From contig JAUGWO010000200.1 in the NCBI GenBank assembly GCA_049724395.1, positions 156,422 through 220,421 of the forward strand: DNA of 64,000 nucleotides, written 5' to 3'. The notes under the pieces are model-generated. The model saw only the letters and a list, made by a program, of their open reading frames with translations, was not told where the DNA came from and ran no database searches. The translations under genes and the position numbers were made by a program. This DNA is from Spongospora subterranea f. sp. subterranea. Taxonomy: Eukaryota; Endomyxa: Phytomyxea; Phytomyxea; Plasmodiophorida. This document shows, in pieces, positions 20,850 to 33,680 of the stretch; positions within the stretch are counted from its first letter, which is position 1; each line of letters opens with the position of its first letter.

Positions 20850-23800
20850 TATTAACCGTAAGGCGATATTTTCATCTTCCGCATGATTCATGTTGAGTCA
20901 TTGATAAGCATGACTCAACTATGTGTATTAAACACATCATCAATGACAATAAACGTCACTCTTCTATAGTACTCATTAACGTTACCATCGACCACTACCA
21001 CTACCACTACCACTATCGTCTAATAGATTAAGAGTCCCACCTGCTCCAAAATGGTAGAAACCCGCAACGGAAGAAACGACAACAACGTCGACCAACCACA
21101 AGATGGAAATGCACACAGCCAAACAACCAGCCAGAATCAAAGACAGACTCAATCTGCACACTGGCTGACCGAAGAAGTCGACTTACATAAGTACAACTCT
21201 GGGTTGAAACTTATACCCCAATTTAACGGCACGAACTGGGACGAGTTCAAGCGGAAATTGGAAATGCAATTTACCATAATGAGTTTGGATTCCAACCTCG
21301 AACACCCACCGAATCCATCCGACCGGATTGAAATCCGAAAAGACAAGTTGGCATCAGCACAGATATGCCTACGCCTGACACAATCGCAGTACAAACAAGT
21401 ATCAACTTGCAGTACGACAAGTGAGATCTGGAAAAAACTACGGAATGTATACGAACAGTCAGCTGAATCGAAAGCATCCAACTTGTTCATCCAATTCATC
21501 CACCTGAAGAAATCGACTTCAGAGGCAATGAAAACATATCTGGACAAAATTACCGAGCTGTATTACGACCTAAAAGTATATGACATCAGCATCGGGGAAA
21601 CCGCACTATGTGCAAAAGCCTTAGACGGCTTACCAGAAAATTACCGACAAATCAAGGCGGCAGCTAGAGCATCTCAGGGTATGACGATGCCAAGGTTAAC
21701 AAACCTGCTGCTATCTGCAGAACGCGACGAGCAGATCGAGTCAAGAGCGCCTACACAACAAGACGAATTCAACAACCTAAACACGGAGATGAAGGGTCTA
21801 CATACAAAGCTGCGAAATAACGGCGGAAATAGGAGGCACTGCACAAGGTGCAACACAAGCACACACGATACATCACATTGCTGGACTCTCCGAAGAGAAA
21901 ACACCAAAAAGCCGATCTCCAACAACACGGCGAACAGCTCAGTCTCGACAAATTATGAAAGCGATACTGACACTTTCACAGGATTCCATACTTCGAGTAT
22001 TGGAACGACACAAAAATCTTACCTGATTGACAGTGGCGCAAATGTCAGCATGACGAATGACAAGTCAATCCTGCAAAACTACTTCGCAACGAAACATAAG
22101 ATCAAAATTACATGCAGCAACGGAGAGACAATACTAGCACATGGAAACGGGAACCTGATCATCGATAGCAGCCCTCCCATCACCATCAATAACGTTCTCT
22201 TTGTGCCAAAATTGACTAAGACCCTCTTAGCCACAAAATCTTTTACTGAGCAAGGACTAACAATTCGTATAGGCAACGAACTCCAAATCCTAGATGAAGT
22301 CGGCAGAACCATCATCACGGCACAGCAACAGAACGGGCTTCACTTTATCCAGACACAGCTCAGCAACGAAACAAACATGAGTATCAGCATGGAGCTGGCT
22401 CATCGAAGATTCGGACACGCCTCAAATGAACGACTACAGCACTTATCTTCAGCCACATCAACAACGGACGGCATTAAAATCAACAGCAACGAACGAACAT
22501 TCTGCGACAGTTGCGCCCAAGGGAAGACGCGTCGGCAGCCATTCCCAAAGGCACGCAGAACTAACCCGACGAAACCATTCGAAATCGTATCATCCGACAT
22601 CAAAGGCCCAATACTAGAACCGAGCAAAGAAGGATTTCGGTACTGCATCTCTTTTAACTGTCTATACTCAACATGGACTCAGATAAAGTTACTGAAAACC
22701 AAAAGCGCCGAAGAAGTATTAGATGCGATCAACTGGTTCATCACAAACGCACAAGCTGAAACAAAACAACGAGTAACAACACTATTAACTGATAATGGTG
22801 CTGAGTACGTTAACCGCCAGATAAGCATGTACCTTCTCCAGAAGAACATCAAACACTTACGAACGATACCATACAGCCCGGAACAAAACGGACAGGCAGA
22901 ACGAAGAAACCAGACAATAATGGCGATGGCGAGATGCATACTCATCGAATCGAAATTACCATACAACTACTGGGGGTTCGCTGTTCATCACGCTGTTTAC
23001 ACGCAAAACAGATTACCCACAAGGAGGATAGACTGGAGAACCCCGTTTGAGCTCTGGCATGGAAGAAAACCTGACGTCAACCACCTACGCCCATTTGGAT
23101 GCATCGCATATGCTCACCGAGATTCATCACTCAGAACATCATTAGAGCCAACTTCGACAAAATGCATCTTTCTCGGATACGCGCCATACCAGAAAGGCTA
23201 CATCGTACTAGATATTCAGAGCAAGCTCATCTTCGCCCGACGAGACATTACTTTCAACGAACAAGAGATGAACGCTTCAATTTTACAAGAATCGGTGGCA
23301 AACGAAGATTTCGATCCACTGTCGGTTATTGACGAACTACATGATCTACAGGGAAACCACACATCAGAAAGTTCCCCAAAAACTTATCATGCATCGCAAC
23401 AAAAACCTGACGCAAAAGAGTGGCATCAAGCAGCAATTGCAGAACTCCAAGCACATCAGGAAAAAAAGACCACTTGGAACTTAGTGAAATTACCACCTCA
23501 CATCAAACCAATCAAAACAAGATGGGTATTCGTCAAGAAACAGCTACCAAATGGACAAGCAAAGTACAAGGCTCGACTTGTTGCTAAAGGCTACTCACAA
23601 CAATATGGGATTGACTATCAAGAGACGTACGCTTCGGTTTTAGCCCACACATCCCTGCGACTACTAGTCAGCATCGCGGTCAGCAACGATTGGAAGATCT
23701 ACCAAAAGGACTTCACAACAGCCTACCTCAACGCGCCCTGCTCACTCCAATCTATGTCGAGCAACCTGAAGGCTTTCTTAAGCAGGGAGCAACAAAGACA

Positions 23801-25122
23801 AAGTCTGTTTACTTAACAAAGCCTTATATGGCCTCAAACAAGCAGGAAGAGAATGGCAACATTCACTGTTCACTCTCATCCAAGCCCAAGGCTTCACGCA
23901 ATCGAGGAAAGAACCCTGCATATGGTACAAAAATCAGGATGAGAAATCAATTCTAATCGGCACCTATGTTGATGACCTGATAATAACCGGCGACGATCAT
24001 TACGCAATTCAACAATTGTCATCAAGCCTAGGCAAAACATTCAAAATGAAAGACCTTAGTGAACTACACGAGTTTTTAGGAATCGAGGCTAGAAGAACAT
24101 CAACCGGAATTACACTATGCCAGCAAAAATATACTAAGACGATCGTAACCAAGTTTGGACAAGACCAGTGTAAGCCGACCTACACACCAATGGCGGTGAC
24201 TTACGACCCCGGACACAATCCGGAACCCGAGAGCAATGACCACTCGACCCCGAACAAGTACCCGATAAGAGAGGCGATCGGATGCCTGATGTATCTTGCA
24301 AATGCAACCCGCCCGGATATAGCGTACGCAGTCAACTGCGTCAGCCGCTATGTTACATCACCATCACCAAATCTGTGGAGAGCAATCCAGAAAATTATCA
24401 AGTATTTAAACACTACACATGAACTCGGGCTTCACTTTACAAAAGGTTCATCAACTATCCAAGGATACGCCGACAGCGATTTTACCGGTGACAAAAACGA
24501 CCGCAAATCGACGACTGGATGGATTTACAAAATAGGCAACAATACTATTTCATGGAAAAGTACAAAGCAGAAAGCGGTAACCTTATCTACCACAGAGGCC
24601 GAATATATGGCCGCGTGTGACGCCACAAAGGAAGCGATCTGGTTGCAAGACCTATTAGCGGAACTACGTATCATCACAAACAAGAGGTCCATCCTCCATC
24701 AGGACAACCAGGGAGCGATTTTTCTTCAAACAAACGACTGCAATAAGTCAAGAACCAAACATGTGGATATCAAGTACCATTTTATCCGGGAAAGGATCAA
24801 GGAAGGCCGGATCAAAGTCGTATACTGCCCAACTGAAACAATGATTGCGGACCTTTTTACAAAACCATTGAGCGAGCAGAAGTTCGAAACCCACCGACAC
24901 AAGATTTAAACACCGAACTAGCTCCAGATTCAATAGCGAAGGTGCGTATTAACCGTAAGGCGATATTTTCATCTTCCGCATGATTCATGTTGAGTCATTG
25001 TTCAGCATGACTCAACTATGTGTATTAAACACATCATCAATGACAATAAACGTCACTCTTCTATAGTAATCATTAACGTTACCATCGACCACTACCACTA
25101 CCACTACCACTATCGTCTAATA
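20850..25122 (+). mobile_element. Ty1/copia element, nearly whole (copy C1)
   Basis: LTRs of 176 bp at 20850-21025 and 24947-25122 start TATTAACCG and end GTCTAATA. They contain an (ACCACT)n run and differ at only about four positions, so the copy is fairly young. Right after the 5' LTR is GATTAAGAGTCCCA, the likely primer-binding site. From 21051 gag-pol follows: gag with a C..C..H..C knuckle (CTRCNTSTHDTSHC, about 21840), protease (LIDSGANVSM), integrase (HRRFGHAS; TDNGAEYVN; PEQNGQAERRN), reverse transcriptase (RLVAKGYSQQYGIDY; GTYVDDLI) and RNase H (KSTTGWIYK; TLSTTEAEYMA; TKHVDIKYHFIRE). About one or two breaks are visible. No matching 5-bp duplication flanks it. Confidence 0.9.
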
Positions 25123-25575
25123 TTGTGCCATCATAGTACCTTTTGGGTCAGTTGGTAACTGTGTATCTCGGGCGCAGTTCCTAACAGTATGATTGCTATC
25201 AAGGTCGTGAGTTCGATTTCCTTAGTGTTCACAGTATTTTGGGGTCACTCGCGGCTTACATGTAACGGCATGGGGGTTGCCTTATATACCTTTCGTGGTC
25301 AGACTTCCCCGCCTGACTGGATTGTTTCGTCTTCTTCCTTCTCTCTCTCAACTGTGTTATCTCGTTTCTATGCTCACCAGTCAGAGGATAATCTAGGAAG
25401 TCGCACGGGGGCTGGAAGGTCATGTCATGGGGGTCGCACCTAAACAGGGGGATACTGTCATGATCCAAAAGTCTTAGGTATATAAGGACCCGAGAATGAT
25501 GGTCTTGTGCCATTATAGTACCTTTTGGGTCAGTTGGTAACTGTGTATCTCGGGCGCAGTTCCTAACTCCTAACA
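25123..25575. mobile_element. Short-LTR gypsy remnant
   Basis: A partial LTR at 25123-25186 and a fuller one at 25456-25575 belong to the same family of about 113-bp LTRs as 51811-51923 (TGTCATGATCC to CTAACA). Between them are about 270 bp ending in the purine tract AGGGGGATAC, which precedes an LTR. No coding domain is clear. Old and broken. Confidence 0.65.
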
Positions 25576-25929
25576 ATCGGCAGGAACCGATCCGGAAAAA
25601 GGCGAGGAAACCAGTTAAGCGGCGAAGTCGCCAATAGTAGCTTGGATGTGGTGGCAAGGTTTTTATAGTATATGTAGGTTTTAGTGGATGAAAGCTCCAC
25701 AGTACCTTACGCGCTGGAGTGCGTATGGTCTCTGACATGTTGATCGGGTGATCAATGTTAGCCTGGGGTTGGCTAACCGGGAAAAGAAATAACCCGATGT
25801 GAAAGATTTCCTACAGATTTTTTTTTCACTTGCGCACACACAAGGAATTGGTCATTATGATGAGAAGGCAGCTCAAAGAAAGGCACTTTTCTGGGAGAGT
25901 CAAGTGTAGCATATGGGAATAATCAATCA
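25576..25929. other. No gene recognised
   Basis: Spacer or decayed 5' part of the next gypsy element. I see no terminal repeat or motif. Confidence 0.4.
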
Positions 25930-28900
25930 TTGGGCATAAGGATTAATCACCCCCTAATGCCACGAAGTGCGCCACGGCCTCATCTACTGCGTGAGTCAAG
26001 CAGGATTACTCGACTCCAGGGAATGGCTAATACACACATTGAATTTGGAACGGATTCCAGCGTGGAAACGCTACATGTGCATTCACTCGCGACACAGACC
26101 GTCAACACCTCCGAAACAGCCGTCACCTCAGAATCCGTACCTTCCATCTCATCCGCTTCTATGCTGTCGGATTCATACATCCAATTCTCCGACGTTTTCG
26201 ACGACAAACAAGCAGATTCGCTCCCGCGACATCGCACGTATGATTGCTCGATCGATCTGGAGCCTGGTTCACTGCCTCCGTTCGGTCCAATTTATCAGCT
26301 GTCCATTCCCGAAACCGCTGCTCTGCGCGAGTACATTGACGATACTCTACGTAAAGGATTTTTTCGGCCATCATCTTCTTCTTGCAGTTCGCCGGTAATG
26401 TTTGTCGAGAAGAAGGACAAGTCTCTTCGGTTATGTGTTGATTATCGGCGAATCAATTCCATTACTATCAAGAATCGGTACCCCCTTCCCCTTATCAGCG
26501 CTATTTTGTCCAGTGTTCATTTCGGAAGAGTGTTTTCTAAGATTGACCTTCGAAATGCATATAACCTCGTTCGCATCAGAGAAGGCGACGAATGGAAGAC
26601 AGCCTTTCGGACAAAATTCGGTCTGTTTGAGTACCTGGTGATGCCTTTTGGTTTAGCCAATGCACCTGCTTGTTTCCAACGATTTATGAATGACATTCTA
26701 CATGATTGCATTGATCGATTCGTTGTTGTGTACTTAGACGACATCTTGATATTTTCCCCCAACATCGACGAACATGTTCAACATGTTCAAACGGTTCTCC
26801 GGATTCTTCGCAAGCACAACCTGTTTGCCAAACTTAGTAAATGTGATTTTCACGTTACTGAGATTGATTTTCTGGGGTTCCGCTTTGTCATCTGGCGGGT
26901 TATTGATGGATCCAGAGCGTATATCTGCCATCCTGTCGTGGCCAGTTCCTCAGTCAGTCAAGGAACTTCAGTCGTTCTTGGGGTTCGCAAATTTCTACCG
27001 CGCTTTTATCCAAAATTATTCTCGCATTACTCATCCTTTATTCTCATTAACTAAGAAGAACGTTCCTTATGAGTGGAGTTCCAATACCGCAACGTCATTT
27101 CAATCTTTGAAGTCTGCGTTCGTCTCGGCGCCAGTTCTACGCCATTTTGATCCCACGTTGGACATTATAGTTGAAGCCGATGCATCTGATTTTGCTCTGG
27201 GCGCTATATTGTCTCAACAGCACTCAGATGGCTTACATCCTGTAGCTTACTACTCCCGTAAATTCACTCCTGCTGAGTTAAATTATGAGATTTACGACAA
27301 GGAATTGTTGTCAATTGTCACTTCCTTTCAAACCTGGCGCCACTATCTGGATGGTGCTACTTCTCAAATACTGGTATTGAGCGACCATAAGAATCTCGAG
27401 TGGTTTATGACGTCAAAGCTGTTGAATCGTCGCCGAAGCGCGATGGTCATTATTTCTGTCAGAATTTGATTTTGTCATTCGCCATCGGCCAGGGTCCCTT
27501 TCTCAAAAGCCAGATGCATTGTCACGTCGCCCTGACTTTGCTGAGAGTTCCGATCGCAATCTTCAACAACCCGTATTGCCAAATTCGCGCTTCGTCAATG
27601 CGATGACTCTGTGCCCATTGGAACCTGAGCGCGTCGACGACAAAACAAAGCAATTACAAATTCTATCCTCTTGCCATGATTCTCCGTTAGCTGGTCATTT
27701 CGGCATCACTAAGACGTATGAGTTAATTGCCAGGCAGTTTACGTGGCCAGGCATGCGCTCGATGGTCAAGTCTTTCGTTCGATCTTGTGACGTCTGTGCG
27801 CGTTCGAAAGTGGCCGCAAGCGCTCGATGGTCAAGTCTTTCGTTCGATCTTGTGACGTCTGTGCGCGTTCGAAAGTTCCTCGCCGCAAGCCCTCGGGTTT
27901 ATTACTCCCGCTTCCCATTCCCTCTCACCCATGGTCATCAATTTCTATGGATTTCATTGTTAAACTTCCTAAATCCGCAGGTTTTGACAGCATACTGGTG
28001 GTGGTTGACCGATACACAAAAATGGCTCATTTCATCCCATGCAATGAAACCATTACCAGTTGTGATCTGGCTAATCTAGTTTTCGCCAACATTTTTAAGT
28101 TACACGGTCTTCCGACTGATATTGTGTCTGATAGAGGGCCCCAGTTCGTTGCCCAATTCTGGAAGCATCTTCTGAAGTCCTTACATATTCAACGGAATCT
28201 CTCCTCGTCACGTCATCCTGAATCAGACGGTCAAACAGAGCGAGTAAATCAGGTTCTCGAATCATACTTGCGTTGTTTTATTAGCTATCGTCAAAACGAC
28301 TGGGTGGATATTCTACCCATGGCTGAATTCGCGTACAACAATTCTTTCCATTCTTCAACTGGAATGTCTCTCCTTTCTACGCGAATTATGGATTCCACGT
28401 TCGGCATGATTTGCGAGTTCCAAGTAGTGGATCATGTCCAAACCCTTCCACTGTGGAGTTGATCTCCCACCTTCACGATGTTCATACTCGTCTTCAATCG
28501 ACCTTACGGAAATCTGTGGATAATATGAAGCGTTTTGCCGATAGGAAACGTCGAGCACATCACGAATTTCTCATTGGCGATAAGGTGTGGTTAATTCGCG
28601 ATTCGATCCCTTCCAAGAGGCCCTGTGACAAGCTTTCTGAAAAGCGGTTAGGCCCTTTCATTATTGTTCGAATAGTTAACCCTGTTGCCTATGAGCTTGA
28701 TCTTCCGAAAGACTCCAGATTGCACCGCGTTTTTCATTGTTCGCTACTAGAGCCCTATATCGAGAATCAACTGCCTGGTCGCAAACAATGTAAACCACCA
28801 CCGTTTACCTTGGACGATAGCCAACAACCTCTTTATGAGGTTGAAGATATAATTGCTTCGCGACTCTTACGTGGTCAACACCAGTATCTGGTAGACTGGA

Positions 28901-29187
28901 AGGGTTACGACGTCTCCGATCGTACTTGGGAACCCTCATCATCGCTACTCCTTTCCGCCACACCCGCTTTAAAGGATTGTATTGTTCAATTTCATCAGAC
29001 TCATCCTGAGGCACCGCGGCCGAAAGGGGGGATACTGTCACGACCGTACGACGACCGTACTACCGACCGTACTACTGACAACGTATATCATTAATAAACG
29101 AGTGAAGCGTACCGTCCGAACTGGGCAAGTGCTCAGTTCGGGCAACGTCGTTTACTATTAACATCGTTTGTATTAACATTCCTGACA
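25930..29187 (+). mobile_element. Ty3/gypsy chromovirus, 5'-truncated (family G3)
   Basis: Parts in order: end of protease/linker; reverse transcriptase (SLRLCVDYRRIN, about 26430; VVYLDDILIFS, about 26725); RNase H (VEADASDFALGAILSQ, about 27170; SDHKNLEWF); integrase with zinc block (CDVCARSK) and core ([29 protein letters not shown]); and a chromodomain (YLVDWKGYDVSDRTWEP, about 28885). After the purine tract AAAGGGGGGATAC an LTR-like stretch runs TGTCACGACC to CCTGACA (29036-29187). Gag and the 5' LTR are not found. About four breaks, of moderate age. Confidence 0.85.
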
Positions 29188-29189
29188 CT

Positions 29190-30170
29190 TATCATGTTTG
29201 CGCAGCCGCATTTTTTTAAAAACGACCACGTCTTCACCAAATGAAGGTCGAAACAAGGAGTCCTTGTACACCACTTTAAGTGCACCATCTTCGACAGCCT
29301 CCTCTATATTAGGAATCGACCATTCCGAGCAATGCAGCAGTCGCTGTGTCCACTTGCTGCCTTTAAAGATGTGTAAAATCGACACGGCCATACTAGCGGT
29401 GCCGGCATCCGCTTTCGTTGCATCGTACATCTCCTGAAACGATCGGCCATGAAGATCACCAAAGCCACCCTGTTCGAACTGGTGGAACATCAGCGTAACG
29501 ATTTTCTTGAACCACTGTGCGGCAAAGCGCCGTCACACGTGGCCAGATCGTAAGTGGCGCCGTCTCTCCATGGTGGATAAGGAAACAGAGCTTCCGCCAA
29601 CTCGGCAACAACACAATGATACAATTCAAATCTCAGAATCAAGACGTTGACGGCGGGAATCTTGTCGAGTTTGATCGGCCGTCGCGATTCTTGATCGTAT
29701 CCATACGGGACGGCCATTACATTGACCTTGGGAGTAGGTTTTGGCGCTGGGGGCGCACCTCAGCGTGTATTGGCCCTTGAACGACCCACTTCTGCGTTGG
29801 TTTGCTTCATCTCTTCGATGGCCTGTTGTACTGTCTGCCGGACGACAGCCAATTGCTAGGACATTGAACGGCGCAAGCACCTCGGGGCATACCGCATTTG
29901 ATGCAAACATTGTCAAAAGAGGTTTAATGTCAAATGGCGCGGAATTGCGGAACGGGGATGGAGAGGAATTGAATGTCAACTGGCGCGGAGTTGCGGCTCT
30001 CGAAATCCCTAGACAGATCCATAATTGGATCTCCGTTGATCGAGAGTTTTTATGGGGAGTATCATTGGATGAATCCTCACTCTAACTGCCCCTTCGAAAC
30101 AACTTTTATCAATTTGGCACTTTTCTACAACCAGTAAATTCGAATTGATTTTGATTCGGTTTGACCTTAC
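29190..30170 (-). other. Unrecognised coding remnant
   Basis: Three minus-strand frames follow each other: 29979-29626 (starts MTFNSSPSPFRNSAPFDIK), 29717-29490 (starts MAVPYGYDQESRRPIKLDK) and 29490-29173 (starts MFHQFEQGGFGDLHGRSFQE). They look like parts of one decayed gene, since the composition is protein-like and the order is consistent, but I recognise no domain. Near 29900 and 29970 the words ATGTCAA.TGGCGCGGA.TTGCGG are repeated. Confidence 0.3.
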
Positions 30171-30173
30171 TGA

Positions 30174-30332
30174 TATATTAATAGGACAAATGTCGTTGAG
30201 ATTCTGATAGAGAAAGATGCCAATGTGTTCATTTTGGATTTTTATGGCAATACTGCATTGCATTGTCGCCTCCTCCCTGGGACAGTAATATATTCCTCAT
30301 TATGTATTACCAATGATTATCTGACACCTCTA
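30174..30332 (+). pseudogene. Ankyrin-repeat fragment
   Basis: The frame reads NRTNVVEILIEKDANVFILD then FYGNTALH. It fits one ankyrin repeat (VVE.LLEKGA.....D..GNTALH). It ends in a stop at 30330-30332. This may be the only host-derived or effector-derived coding trace in the window; it is too short to assign. Confidence 0.5.
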
Positions 30333-31573
30333 TAGCAAATCCATCGTGAAGATGATTTTGGACAAGTTTGGCACCGCAGGATATTAACAACCCGAACAAA
30401 GTTGGTGTATACCAGAGATAAGAGATTTGGCACAAATCATACAGAAAACCACACAAAAATAGACGGAATACCAGAGGAGTTTAGAATTATGAACAATCCT
30501 GAAATATCAACCAGAGAGAACAACACATTAGATGTCACACTGGCGAATAGGAAAATTGAAAAACAGATTGTGAACTTCAAAGTCCACACAGTATTGAGCA
30601 CAACGATCATCTGCCTACGACAATCGAAACATGCTATAGGATTGTCCAGATTCACCGCAATGCTACAACAAAGCATCAAATATCGATAAGTTAGAGTGAC
30701 CAGGTGCAGGTTCTGGAACAAACACTTGAGGTGGCACTCAAACTAAGAAACAAATTCAGACGCAAATTGCTCACAGCGATAAGCTCTAAAACAATTGAAA
30801 CACAAAATTATACAAAGAGAAATGAAGCACTAAACAAAGCGGCGATCGAATTTAGGACACAATATGTCAAAGCCAAAAACAAACATTTAAAACAAAAATG
30901 GTCAAAACAACATGTGAGGAAAAGACAGGAGCACAAATCTGGAGCCTGAAAACACAGATCAGCCCACAAACAAACAAACGAAGAAAGAAATACGAAACAT
31001 TCACAAATGAAGCGAAAGAAGAAGTGGAGAACATCGCCTAGTGATTTGAAGAAATTTATAGCTCACCAGATCTCGAACTGGCTGAAATAGAAAAATTAGC
31101 GCACGAGCTACTACTGGCAAAATTATGGAAAGAACGACTGGAAAAACCAATACCAACAAATATTACTATGAGAGAGCTGGAAAGAGCAGTTAAAAAATCC
31201 AACAGCAAATCTGCTGGAGGAATAGACGGAATCCCCAACAGTCTGATTAAACATATGTGCACTAATCAGATAATCAAGAAAACATTTCTAAAGGCAATCA
31301 ATACCGACATCATTGAGAATGGGTTCTTTCCACAGGAAATGAAGATCGCCAAAATACGACCACTACCCAAAGCGAAACCAGTAGAATATGGACCGATATC
31401 ACTATTACCTAACATAGCAAAGATCGTAAGGAATAATTGAACATAGAATAAGACAACTAGCGAGCGAGCACATACCCGATAACCAATCTGGATGTCGGCC
31501 ATCACACAACAGAACCCATGCATTGTTAAGACCGCTACATAATGCAGGATTAGCAGCGGTAAAAGATCAACAG

Positions 31574-31901
31574 TTCGCCATGATAGTATACGACTTCATG
31601 AAGGCATTCGATAGAGTGCAACGACCACTGCTAATCCAGAAAATGAGGAGAATGGGGATAGATCCATATCTGATATTACTGATTGATGACTGGCTAACAA
31701 ACAGAATCGTTGAGGGGAATTATAGAAACACCTCTTCTTCGCCATGATAGTATACGACTTCATGAAGGCATTCGATAGAGTGCAACGACCACTGCTAATC
31801 CAGAAAATGAGGAGAATGGGGATAGATCCATATCTGATATTACTGATTGATGACTGGCTAACAAACAGAATCGTTGAGGGGAATTATAGAAACACCTCTT
31901 C
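31574..31901 (+). repeat. Exact 164-bp tandem duplication inside LINE B
   Basis: 31574-31737 and 31738-31901 read the same base for base. The unit starts TTCGCCATGATAGTATACG and covers the FMKAFDRVQ part of the RT. Since 164 is not a multiple of three, it shifts the frame. No divergence suggests a recent event or an assembly artefact. Confidence 0.85.
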
Positions 31902-33229
31902 TAAATTACATCGACAGGAGAATGGTATTCCACAGGGATCCAGTATAAGTGTGTTGCTGTGGATAATCTACATATATGACGCCCCTATTGAGACTAAGAA
32001 CAGTAATGTGTATGTGGATGACACAACACAATGTGCTATTGGTGACACAAAAGAGGAAGTACTAACAAAATTGAGAAGAGATAGCATCAAACTACAGCAA
32101 TGGTGTATAGACAGCAGGATCAAATCCAATGGCTCAAAACAAATATTCTATTCAATGAATACTCACCCACAGACAAATTAACTATAAATGGACAAACGAT
32201 CCAGACAACAAAAACAGTTCCATATCTCGGAGCAACGCTGAACGCCAATAACGGAAAATAACCACTCAACTTTCACTATTCAACTGACAGAAGTGGCCAA
32301 CGATATAAGAAAACGATGTAAACTGGTACGAGAAATGAGAAAAAATACCGGATACCATACAGAACATATCAACAGATATGTAGAGGATTTATAGGAGGGA
32401 AACTGAACTATTACCTACCCTGGTTGGCAGGAGAAATCAACAAGAACATGAGTAGGACATTGCGACCCATTGAGACAGCATATAAGGACTATATGAGAAC
32501 ATATACAGGGTGCTTCAAATCAACACCAATCCCTATATTACATGCAATATCAGGATTCCCACTATTGAGAGATAAAATCATCACAGAAACAACAATGACA
32601 GTACTAGCTGCGCAGGCCAATGGGACATTATTGGGCAGAGAATACACTGAATGGAATGGAGAAGGAGATGGATGGACACCACTTGGAGAAGTCTGGAAGG
32701 CACTGAAAGTGAGAGTACCAGAAGGATACGAGACCATTCATGCGAGAACAGAGATATCGCCAGTCATTCTTGAGGGACTATATAAGGTTCGATTCCACAC
32801 ATCAAATAGGAGAAAGGCAATCAAGAAACACAAAAAAGGAAAACTATTACCAAAGAGCCCAGACATCGAGCTGTGGACGGATGGAAGTTTCAAACGCGAC
32901 CAGGGTGGAGGTGCAGCAGCACTTCTGATAGACAATCGCAAAAGGAACGAAAACACCGAAAAAGAGGACGAGGAGATTGAATCAACAGTCAAATTAGGAC
33001 CGAAAGTGACGTCCTCGTATGAATGTGAGATTATCGCACTGAACATTGGATTGGATATAGCGATTGATCAAGAATATCGAGGCACAGCAATTCTCATTAT
33101 GACAGATTCCCTCCTATCATGGATGAACCAACTAAAATCACTACCGACAAAGCCAAGAAGAGTTAACGCCGTCGTTGCAGAATGTGCTAAAAAACTGGCA
33201 GAGCTAACCAACGAGCACCAGGTACATGT

Positions 33230-33680
33230 GTTAACTGCGGAGTTAGCCTGATGGGTGAGCTCCGTGGTTAGCAAGGCTGAGGTCCGGACTTCGATTCTTA
33301 GATGATGAGATTTCTTGGTCAGTGATGCCGAAGAGGTCAAGCATAAACCTCTCTAAAAAAAAGCTTTATCCCCTTAACGCGCTAATCCGGGTAATCATGA
33401 CGTGCCGAGGAGAATAACCTCGTCAAAATAAATGGGTCTGACCACATGGCTCGGGTGAATGTGGGAGGGTGAGCTGCTTGCAGTAAATTCGAAAAACTCT
33501 GGATAGGCAATGTAATCGGGTGGAGCAGGACCCATTCGGTGTGGTCGTTAGGACAGGAATGTTGCTTAATCCAGCTGGTTTAATAGGTTCCTTCATTGGA
33601 TACCCAAGCTACCTGTAGCGGCCAGGCCATTACCCAACCCACAAGAACCCGCGAACCTTTGTATACCATACCATACCATA
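33230..33680 (+). mobile_element. SINE with tRNA-like head and LINE tail (type S3)
   Basis: Flanked by the 13-bp direct repeat GCACCAGGTACAT (about 33217-33229 and 33680-33692). The head at 33232-33300 has an A-box-like TTAGCCTGATGGGTGAGC and a B-box-like GGACTTCGATTCTTA. From 33424 (GGGTCTGACCACATGG) to the end the sequence matches the 3' untranslated region of the LINEs at 37.2 and 45.0 kb and closes with CCATACCATACCA. This is the plan of a SINE copied by a tail-specific LINE. Confidence 0.75.

Noticed and set aside
25123-25225. tRNA-like stretch (GGGTCAGTTGGTAACTG then GAGTTCGATTTCC)
   Set aside because: The first part is the gypsy LTR seen in three other places, and no clover-leaf fold or acceptor stem can be drawn.
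25256-25738. Minus-strand frame of 160 codons
   Set aside because: It spans an LTR of the short-LTR gypsy family and is not conserved in the copy at 51.8 kb.
33232-33300. A functional tRNA gene
   Set aside because: A- and B-box-like words are present but the stems do not pair; it is the head of a SINE.
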